Of a stretch of 64,000 nt of DNA, positions 1-7,900 are shown piece by piece (positions within the stretch are counted from its first letter, which is position 1; each line of letters begins with the position of its first letter). The position numbers and the translations under genes were made by a program. The DNA comes from Solwaraspora sp. WMMD791 (GTDB taxonomy: Bacteria; Actinomycetota; Actinomycetes; Mycobacteriales; Micromonosporaceae), in the NCBI RefSeq assembly GCF_029581195.1, contig NZ_CP120737.1, positions 682,001-746,000 on the forward strand. The letters run 5' to 3'. Under the pieces are notes generated by a model. That model saw only the letters and a list, made by a program, of their open reading frames with translations. It had not been told where the DNA came from and ran no database searches.

Positions 1-351
1 CTGAACGTCGCCCGCGAGATGGGGCTGAGCGTCCCCGACGACCTGTCGGTCATCGGGTTCGACAACATCCCGGAGTCCGCGCTGGTCAATCCGCCGCTGA
101 CCACGATCATGCAGCCGCTGCAGCGGATGGGCGCCGAAGCGTTGCGGCTGCTGGTGGACCTGATCGCCGGGGTGGAGCGCGACACCCACATCCGGCTGCC
201 CACCGAGCTCGTGGTGCGCGCCTCGTGCCGCCCCTACCGTCCGCCGGTCAGCGAGGGCTCCCCGGCCGCGCCGGCGGTGCCGGCCCCTGCGGTGTCCGCG
301 CCGGCGGTGCCGGCCCCGGCGGTGCCCGCGCCGGCGGTGCCCGCCTCTTGA
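1..351 (+). CDS. LacI-family transcriptional regulator, C-terminal fragment (5' end outside window)
   Basis: The reading frame is open from base 1, so only the last ~116 residues are present. They match the end of the periplasmic-binding-protein-like sensor domain of LacI/GalR regulators: VPDDLSVIGFDNIPES, then PPLTTIMQP and a stretch with GAEALRLLVDLIAG. The DNA-binding helix-turn-helix lies upstream of the window. Family members are sugar-responsive repressors; with a rhamnose operon starting 88 bp downstream and a LacI-type palindrome in between, this is probably the rhamnose-operon repressor (inference). Unusual: after the normal family end (about SCRPYRPP) there is a low-complexity tail of repeated PAVPA/PAVSA units reaching the stop codon, not expected in the fold and probably disordered. 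Confidence 0.85.
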   Translation: MNVAREMGLSVPDDLSVIGFDNIPESALVNPPLTTIMQPLQRMGAEALRLLVDLIAGVERDTHIRLPTELVVRASCRPYRPPVSEGSPAAPAVPAPAVSAPAVPAPAVPAPAVPAS

Positions 352-388
352 CCGCGCCGACGCCGCACTCGTAGCCTCGCGGGGTCAA

Positions 389-400
389 TGAAACGTTTCA
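389..400. promoter_or_regulatory. LacI-type operator palindrome
   Basis: TGAAACGTTTCA is a perfect 12-bp inverted repeat centred on CG, the classic core of LacI/GalR operators. It lies 40 bp upstream of the ATG of the aldolase/dehydrogenase gene and just downstream of the LacI-family gene. Binding there would block the rhamnose operon promoter; that the adjacent regulator is the binder is inference. Confidence 0.75.
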
Positions 401-439
401 CAGATCGCCGTTGGCTGGAGCATCCGCGGAAGGAATCTG

Positions 440-2473
440 ATGACCGATCCCCTGGTGCGGGACCTGCTGGCCCGCAGCAACCGGCTCGGTGCCGACCCGT
501 CCGTCACCAACTACGCCGGCGGCAACACGTCGGCCAAAGGCGCCCAGACCGATCCGGTGACCGGCGAGCCGACCGACCTGCTCTGGGTCAAGGGCTCCGG
601 CGGCGACCTCGGGACCCTCACCGAGCAGGGACTGTCCGTGCTGCGCCTCGACCGGCTGCGGTCCCTGATGGACGTCTACCCGGGAGTCGACCGGGAGGAC
701 GAGATGGTCGCCGCGTTGACGTACTGTCTGCACGGGCCGGGCGGCGCGGCGCCGTCGATCGACACCGCGATGCACGGCCTGGTCGACGCGGCTCACGTCG
801 ACCACCTGCATCCGGACGCGGCGATCGCGATCGCCACCGCCGCCGACGGACCGGCGCTGACCGAGACGATCTTCGGCGGCCGGGTCGTCTGGGTGCCGTG
901 GCGGCGGCCGGGCTTCCAACTCGGTCTCGACATCGCCACGGTACGGCGGACCCAGCCGCAGGCGATCGGCGTCATCCTCGGTGGACACGGCATCACCGCC
1001 TGGGGCGACACCAGCGACGAATGCGAGGCGCGCTCGCGGGAGATCATCTCCACCGCGGCCAGATACCTCGCCCGGCACGGCCGGCCCGAACCGTTCGGTG
1101 CCCTGCTCCACCCGCCGCTGCCGCTGGAGCAGCGTCGGACCCGGGCCGCCGCGCTCTTTCCCGTCCTGCGTCGGCTCGCCAGCACCGACCGGCGGCAGGT
1201 GGGTCACTACCTCGACGACGACGTGGTGCTGGACTTCGTCGGCCGGGAACGGATGCCGCACCTCGCGGCCCTGGGCACCTCCTGCCCGGACCACTTCCTG
1301 CGGACGAAGATCCGGCCGATGGTGCTCGACCTGGCACCGACGGCCGGGCTGGCGGAGACGACGGAGCGTTTGGCGCAGCTGCACGCCGACTACCGGGCGG
1401 ACTACCAGGCCTACTACGAGCGGTACGCCGGCCCGGACAGCCCCGCGATGCGCGGCGCCGACCCGGCCGTCGTCCTGGTACCGGGCGTGGGCATGTTCAG
1501 CTTCGGCGCGGACAAGCAGACCGCCCGCGTCGCCGGCGAGTTCTACGTCAACGCCATCGCCGTGATGCGCGGCGCCGAGGCGGTGTCGACGTACGCGCCG
1601 ATCGACGAGGCGGAGAAGTTCGGCATCGAGTACTGGGCGCTGGAGGAGGCCAAGCTGCGGCGCAGGCCGAAACCCCGGCCGCTGGCGACCCGGGTCGCGC
1701 TGGTCACCGGTGGCGGGTCGGGCATCGGCCGGGCGATCGCCCATCGGCTCGCCGCCGAGGGTGCCTGCGTCGCGGTCACCGACCGCGACGCCGCCGCCGC
1801 GCAGGCGGTGGCGGACGAGATCGGCGGCGGCCCGGACGTCGCTGTCGCCGTACCGCTGGACGTCACCGACGAGGCGCAGGTCGACGATGCGGTGCGGGCC
1901 ACCGTACTGGCCTTCGGCGGCATCGACCTGGTGGTCAACAACGCCGGACTGTCACTGTCGAAGCCGCTGATGGAGACCACCGCCGAGGACTGGGACGTCC
2001 AGCACGACGTGATGGCCAAGGGCTCCTTCCTGGTGTCCAGGGAGACCGCCCGGGTGCTCGTCGCCCAGCGGATGGGCGGCGACATCGTCTACATCGCCAG
2101 CAAGAACGCGGTCTTCGCCGGCCCGAACAACATCGCCTACGGCGCGGCAAAAGCCGACCAGGCCCATCAGGTCCGGCTGCTCGCGGCGGAACTCGGCGCG
2201 CACGGCATCCGGGTCAACGGCGTCAACCCCGACGGCGTCGTGCGCGGTTCCGGGATCTTCGCCGGCGGCTGGGGTGCCGACCGGGCGGCGGTGTACGGCG
2301 TACCGCTGGAGCGGCTCGGCGAGTTCTACGCCCAGCGCACCCTGCTCAAACGGGAGGTCGGGCCGGAGCACGTGGCCAACGCCGTCGTCGCGCTCACCGC
2401 TGGTGACTTGTCGCACACCACCGGCCTGCTCGTGCCGGTCGACGCCGGCGTCACCGCCGCCTTCCTGCGATGA
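440..2473 (+). CDS. rhaEW: Bifunctional rhamnulose-1-phosphate aldolase / L-lactaldehyde dehydrogenase (RhaEW type)
   Basis: 677 aa with two domains. Residues ~1-400 are a class II aldolase/adducin-type domain, with TNYAGGNTSAKG near the N-terminus and a metal-ligand-like DHLHPDA stretch. Residues ~415-677 are a short-chain dehydrogenase with TGGGSGIG at ~421 and the catalytic YxxxK pair at Y567/K571. This fusion is known from bacterial rhamnose pathways: it splits L-rhamnulose-1-phosphate to DHAP plus L-lactaldehyde and oxidises the lactaldehyde. The start is supported by GGAAGGA 6 nt upstream. It overlaps the kinase gene by 4 bp (ATGA), so the two are co-translated. L-rhamnose isomerase and a sugar transporter are not in the window. 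Confidence 0.88.
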   Translation: MTDPLVRDLLARSNRLGADPSVTNYAGGNTSAKGAQTDPVTGEPTDLLWVKGSGGDLGTLTEQGLSVLRLDRLRSLMDVYPGVDREDEMVAALTYCLHGPGGAAPSIDTAMHGLVDAAHVDHLHPDAAIAIATAADGPALTETIFGGRVVWVPWRRPGFQLGLDIATVRRTQPQAIGVILGGHGITAWGDTSDECEARSREIISTAARYLARHGRPEPFGALLHPPLPLEQRRTRAAALFPVLRRLASTDRRQVGHYLDDDVVLDFVGRERMPHLAALGTSCPDHFLRTKIRPMVLDLAPTAGLAETTERLAQLHADYRADYQAYYERYAGPDSPAMRGADPAVVLVPGVGMFSFGADKQTARVAGEFYVNAIAVMRGAEAVSTYAPIDEAEKFGIEYWALEEAKLRRRPKPRPLATRVALVTGGGSGIGRAIAHRLAAEGACVAVTDRDAAAAQAVADEIGGGPDVAVAVPLDVTDEAQVDDAVRATVLAFGGIDLVVNNAGLSLSKPLMETTAEDWDVQHDVMAKGSFLVSRETARVLVAQRMGGDIVYIASKNAVFAGPNNIAYGAAKADQAHQVRLLAAELGAHGIRVNGVNPDGVVRGSGIFAGGWGADRAAVYGVPLERLGEFYAQRTLLKREVGPEHVANAVVALTAGDLSHTTGLLVPVDAGVTAAFLR

Positions 2474-3900
2474 CCCCGCGCGCGACGCGTCCGGTCAGCG
2501 TCGCCGCCGCCGACCTGGGTGCCTCCAGCGGCCGGGTGCTGCGCGGCGAGATCGGCCCTGACCAGCTGCGGCTGACCGTGGCGCACCGGTTCGCCAACGA
2601 GCCGGTACGCGTCGCGGGAACCCTGCACTGGGACATCCTGGCGCTGTTCCGTGACGTGCTGGTCGGGCTGCGGGCCGCCGGCCCGGTCACCAGCATCGGC
2701 GTCGACTCCTGGGCGGTGGACTACGCTCTGCTCGACGCAGACGGCGCGTTGCTCGGCAATCCGGTGCACTACCGAGACGGGCGCACCGACGGCGTACCGC
2801 AGCGGCTGGCCCGCCGGCTCGGGGCCCGTCGCCTCTACACCACCACCGGGCTGGCCCAGCAGCCCTTCAACACCCTCTGCCAGCTCGTGGCGGCCGCCGA
2901 CGCACCACAGCTCGCCGCCGCCCACCGACTGCTGATGATCCCGGACCTGATCACCTACTGGCTGACCGGGCGGGTCGGCGTCGAGGCCACCAACGCCTCG
3001 ACCACCCAGCTGTACGACCTGCGTACCGGCACCTGGGCGGTCGAGCTGATGGCCGAGGCCGGCATTCCGGCACGCCTGTTCCCGCCGCTGTGGCGGCCCG
3101 GCGCCCGGATCGGTCCCACCCTGGCGGAGCTGGACCTGCCCGGTGCGCCGCACGTGGTGGCGGTCGGCTCCCACGACACGGCGTCCGCAGTCGTCGCGGT
3201 GCCCGCCACCAGCGAAAACTACGCCTACATCTCCTGCGGCACCTGGTCGCTCGTGGGGGTCGAGCTGGACCAGCCGGTGCTGACCGAGGCCAGCCGCCGG
3301 GCGAAGTTCAGCAACGAGGGCGGTGTCGACGGCACCATCCGCTATCTGCGCAACGTGACGGGCCTGTGGCCGCTGCAGGAGTGCCTGCGCGGCTGGGACA
3401 ACCCCGAGCTGCCCGCGCTGCTCGCCGCAGCCGCCGCCGAGCCCGCCTTCCGTAGCGTGGTCGACATCGACGATCCGGTGTTCCTGCCACCAGGGGACAT
3501 GCCGGCGCGGGTCGCCGAGGCGTGCCGTCGGTCCGAGCAGCCGGTGCCGCGGTCACCGGCTGCTGTCGTCCGCTGCGTCCTGGACAGTCTGGCGCTGGCG
3601 CACCGCCGCGCGGTCCACCAGGCGCAGGAGCTGTCCGGCCGGCGTGTGGACGTCGTACACATCGTCGGCGGTGGTGCGCGCAACGCGCTGTTGTGCCAGC
3701 TCACCGCCGACGCCTGCGGGCTACCGGTGCTGGCCGGCCCGGTGGAGGCCACCGCGATCGGCAACCTGCTGGTCCAGGCCCGCGCCGCCGGGGCGGTCGC
3801 CGGCGACCTGGCCGCGTTGCGCCGGCTGGTCCGCGACACCCAGCGGATCACGCGGTACCGGCCCCGGGACGGATCTGTACCGAGTCGGCTGATTCGATAG
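2470..3900 (+). CDS. rhaB: Rhamnulokinase (FGGY family)
   Basis: 476 aa, the usual size for FGGY sugar kinases. It begins VSVAAADLGASSGRVLRGE, the N-terminal ATPase motif of RhaB proteins, and carries SIGVDSWAVDYAL (substrate side), a central YISCGTWSLVGVE stretch and a C-terminal HIVGGGARNALLCQ nucleotide-binding segment followed by GPVEATAIGN. This set is characteristic of rhamnulokinase rather than xylulokinase or gluconokinase. The enzyme phosphorylates L-rhamnulose to give the substrate of the fused aldolase encoded just upstream. It is the last gene of the operon visible here; a 191-bp gap follows. Confidence 0.9.
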   Translation: MTPRATRPVSVAAADLGASSGRVLRGEIGPDQLRLTVAHRFANEPVRVAGTLHWDILALFRDVLVGLRAAGPVTSIGVDSWAVDYALLDADGALLGNPVHYRDGRTDGVPQRLARRLGARRLYTTTGLAQQPFNTLCQLVAAADAPQLAAAHRLLMIPDLITYWLTGRVGVEATNASTTQLYDLRTGTWAVELMAEAGIPARLFPPLWRPGARIGPTLAELDLPGAPHVVAVGSHDTASAVVAVPATSENYAYISCGTWSLVGVELDQPVLTEASRRAKFSNEGGVDGTIRYLRNVTGLWPLQECLRGWDNPELPALLAAAAAEPAFRSVVDIDDPVFLPPGDMPARVAEACRRSEQPVPRSPAAVVRCVLDSLALAHRRAVHQAQELSGRRVDVVHIVGGGARNALLCQLTADACGLPVLAGPVEATAIGNLLVQARAAGAVAGDLAALRRLVRDTQRITRYRPRDGSVPSRLIR

Positions 3901-4091
3901 ACTGACCGGCGATCGTGGTGTCGGCCTCGGCGGGCCGGTGCCGGTGTCGACCCCCTGCGGCTGCGTTCCGGTCCTCGGCGAGCCGGGTGCGCGCCGTCAC
4001 CGCCAGCAAGGAGCCCCTTCGTGCCAGCAATCCGCCGATCCCGCGACCGCCGCGACCGTGCCGACGGTCACCTGCCGGGAGGTGCCGCGCG

Positions 4092-4817
4092 ATGAGCAAC
4101 CGGACCCGACCCCGGCGCCCCGCCGCGTCCCGCACCGCCGGCGCATCGAAGTCCCGACCGGTCACGGCATCGACGTCCCGCCAACTCGCCGTGCCGGCCC
4201 GGCGCATCGCTCCCGTGGTGATCGCGTTCGCGCTCGGCGCCCTGCTGGCCGGACCGATCGCCGCCGTGACCGCCGACAGCGGGCCGCCGACCGACGATCC
4301 GGTCGCGGTGCTGAGGGCGCAGGAGGCCGAACGCAACGCGGCGCAGATCGTCGAGCTGACCTCGTTGGCCCGGCAGATCCAGGGGAGTCTCGTTCCGGTG
4401 CTCGACGGGCTGGCCGAGGCGGTGCCCCCGGGGGCACCGCCAGGTCCGACCGCTACTCGGTCCGATGTGGAAGCATGGCAGGTGGTCACCGGCGACACGG
4501 TCGCGGTGTTCGCCAACCCGCCGTCCGGCGGCACCGGGGTCAACATCGCCCGCTCCGGCCTGGCCGCCTCGGTGCGCGCCCTCGACGCCGCCGTCGACAC
4601 CTACGCGGCCGCGCTGGCCGGGCCACCGGACACCCGGGGGACCCTGCTGGAGCTCGCCGGCCGCCAGCGCGACATCGCCGTCGCCACCTGGTCGAGCGCG
4701 GCCACCCAGCTCGACGTACTCAACGTCGACGCCGGCAACGGCCACGTGCACATCTTCCTGCCGTCGGCGCCCGGGCAGGGCGCGTTGACCGCCGACGGCG
4801 CACCCGAGGGAGAGTGA
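4092..4817 (+). CDS. Hypothetical membrane-anchored protein
   Basis: 241 aa; not recognised. The ATG is chosen because GGGAGGT lies about 9 nt upstream; longer in-frame extensions have low-complexity sequence and no better ribosome site. A basic N-terminus (~35 residues, R/S/T-rich) precedes one hydrophobic segment (VVIAFALGALLAGPIAAV, ~residues 38-57), after which the chain is mostly Ala-rich and helical, e.g. AVLRAQEAERNAAQIVELTS, as in an extracytoplasmic helical domain on a single anchor. Near the end is GNGHVHIFLP. It lies alone between the rhamnose operon and the large carboxylase, same strand. A secreted or anchored cell-envelope role is possible but nothing assigns a function. Confidence 0.7.
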   Translation: MSNRTRPRRPAASRTAGASKSRPVTASTSRQLAVPARRIAPVVIAFALGALLAGPIAAVTADSGPPTDDPVAVLRAQEAERNAAQIVELTSLARQIQGSLVPVLDGLAEAVPPGAPPGPTATRSDVEAWQVVTGDTVAVFANPPSGGTGVNIARSGLAASVRALDAAVDTYAAALAGPPDTRGTLLELAGRQRDIAVATWSSAATQLDVLNVDAGNGHVHIFLPSAPGQGALTADGAPEGE

Positions 4818-4935
4818 CGTGGCCAGGACATCGCGCTTGCCCCTATGGTGTTTCCGGCCGGCAGGCGCGATGGTGGTCCTGTCGGGAGTCGCATCCGCGA
4901 CGCGTGGATCGTAGGCCTACCGGAGGGTCGATCGG

Positions 4936-7900
4936 GTGTTCAGCCGTATTGCCATCGTCAACCGTGGAGAAGCCGCGATGCGACTCATCCACGCTGTCCG
5001 GGAGTTGGCCGCCGAGACCGGGGCGAGAATCGAGACAGTCGCTCTGTACACCGATGTCGACCGTACCGCGACCTTCGTCCGCGAAGCGGACATCGCCTAT
5101 GATCTCGGGCCGGCGTCCGCCCGTCCGTACCTCGATCTGACGGTCCTGGAGCGCGCCCTCGTGGCGACCGGGGCCGACGCCGCGTGGGTCGGCTGGGGGT
5201 TCGTCGCCGAGTCCCCGGCGTTCGCAGAGCTGTGCGAGAAGACCGGTGTCACCTTCATCGGGCCGAGCGCCCACGCCATGCGCCAGCTCGGCGACAAGAT
5301 CGGTGCGAAGCTGATCGCCGAGGAGGTCGGCGTGCCGGTCGCGCCGTGGAGCCGGGGTGCGGTCGAGACCCTGGAGGCCGCGCTGACGGCGGCGAGTGAC
5401 ATCGGCTACCCGTTGATGCTGAAGGCGACCGCCGGCGGCGGCGGTCGCGGCATCCGGGTGGTCACCAACGAGGCCGAACTCGCCGACGCCTTCGAACGCA
5501 CCAGCCAGGAGGCGGCCCGGGCGTTCGGCAGCGGTGTCGTGTTCCTGGAACGACTGGTCACCGGTGCCCGACACGTGGAGGTCCAGGTGATCGCCGACGG
5601 CCAGGGCACCGCCTGGGCGCTCGGGGTCCGCGACTGCTCGGTACAGCGGCGCAACCAGAAGGTCATCGAGGAGTCGGCGTCGCCGGTGCTCGACCCGGCG
5701 CAGGCCGCCGACCTCAAGGCGTCGGCCGAACGGCTGGCCGTCGCGGTCGGTTACCGGGGTGCGGCGACCGTGGAGTTCCTCTACCACCCGGGTGACCGCA
5801 TGTTCGCGTTCCTCGAGGTCAACACCCGGCTGCAGGTCGAGCACCCGATCACCGAGGCGACCACCGGGTTCGACCTGGTCAAGGCGCAGCTGCACGTGGC
5901 GTCTGGCGGACGTCTCGAAGGTGAGCCGCCGCCCGAGCGCGGGCACGCCGTCGAGGCCCGGCTCAACGCCGAGGACCCCGACCGCGACTTCGCGCCGTCA
6001 CCCGGCCGGATAGCCCGGCTGGACCTGCCCTCCGGGCCGGGTATCCGGGTCGACACCGGGGTCAGTGAGGGCGACACCATCCCCGCAGCCTTCGACTCCA
6101 TGATCGCCAAGATCATCGCGTACGGACGGGACCGCGACGAGGCACTCGGCCGGCTGCGTCGCGCGATGGCGAACACCACCGTGATCATCGAAGGTGGTGC
6201 GACGAACAAGAGCTTCGTGCTCGACCTGCTCGACCAGCCCGAGGTGATCGACGCCAGCGCCGACACCGGCTGGATCGACCGGGTCCGCGGCGCGGGCCGG
6301 CTCGTCTCGCACCGGCACGTCGCCGTCGCGCTCGCCGCCGCTGCGATCGAGGGCTACGAGGCCGACGAACGGGTCGAACGGCAGCGCCTGCTGTCCACCG
6401 CGTCCGGCGGCCGCCCCCAGGTGCAGCACGCCAGCGGTCGACCGGTCGACCTCAAACTACGGGGCGTCGGCTACCGGGTGCGGGTGGCCCGCACCGGCGC
6501 GTACCGGTTCCGCGTCGGTATCGAAGCCGGCGACGCCGTGCACAGCGCCGACGTCGAGCTGGACCGCTTCGACCGGCACACCGGGCAGATCGTGGTCAAC
6601 GGCAGCCGCCACCGCCTGGCCACCGGCACCCACGGGCCGATTCACCTGGTCGAGGTCGACGGGGTCACCCACCGGGTCAGCCGCGACGAGGGTGGGGTCC
6701 TGCGCGCACCGATGCCCGCGCTGGTCGTCGCCACCCCGGTGCAGGTCGGTGCCGAGATCGAGCCAGGTGCGCCGGTGCTGGTCCTGGAAGCCATGAAGAT
6801 GGAGACGGTCCTGCGGGCGCCGTTCAAGGCCGTACTGAAGGAACTGGCCGTCTCGGTAGGCAACCAGGTCGAGGCCGGCGCGCCGCTGCTGCGCCTGGAA
6901 CCGGTGGCCGACGACGACGCCACGGCGGCCGGCCCGGCCGCCGCCCCCGTCGAACTGGACATGCCCGTCGCGCCCGAGGCGACCCCGGCGCAGGAGCGTG
7001 CCCGGCGCGGCCAGGAGGACCTGCGTGGTCTGCTGCTCGGCTTCGACGTCGACCCGCACGACGACCGCCGGGTGCTCGAGGACTACCTCGTGGCGCGCCA
7101 GGTCGCCGCCGACGAGGGTGAACGGCCGCTGGCCGCCGAGATCGACCTGATCGAGGTCTTCGCCGACCTCGCCGAGTTGAGCCGTAACCGGCCGACCGAC
7201 GGCGACGGTGCCGACGGCCACGTGCACAGCGACCGTGAGTACTTCCACACCTACCTGCAGAGCCTCGACGTCGAACGGGCCGGTCTGCCGGACGCCTTCC
7301 AGACCAAGCTGGCCAAGGCCCTGGGCCACTACGGTGTCACCGACCTGGAGCGCTCCGCCGATCTCGAAGCCGCCGTCTTCCGGATCTTCCTCGCACTGCA
7401 GCGGGCCGCTGCCGATGCCGGGGTCGTCGCCACCCTGCTGCGGGCGTGGCTGCGGGAGCCACCGCCCGGCCAACTGCTGCACGAGCCCGCCGGTCTCGCG
7501 CTGGAGCGGCTGGTGGCCGCCACCCAGGTCCGCTTTCCCGTCATCGCCGACCTTGCCCGTGGGGTGGTGTTCGCCTGGTTCGCTCAGCCCCTGCTGCGGC
7601 GCAACCGGGCCCGCGTCTATGCCAAGGTCCGCGCGCACCTGCGTCACCTGGACGCCCACCCGGACGCCCCGGACCGCGCCGCGCGCATCGCCGAGATGGT
7701 ACGCAGTACGGAACCGCTGGTCCGGCTGCTCGGTCAACGGATCGTCCGGGACCACCTCGACAACGCGGTCATGCTGGAGGTGCTGACCCGGCGCTACTAC
7801 GGCAACAAGGGCGTCGCCGCGATCCACGCGCACCAGGTCGCCGGGTGCACGTTCGTGGTCGCCGAACGTGCCGACTCGAGTGTGGTCACCGCCGCCGTGG

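Noticed and set aside
388-2406. 672-codon plus-strand frame overlapping the rhamnose aldolase/dehydrogenase
   Set aside because: Arg-rich composition without motifs; the overlapping frame at 440-2473 has all the enzyme motifs.
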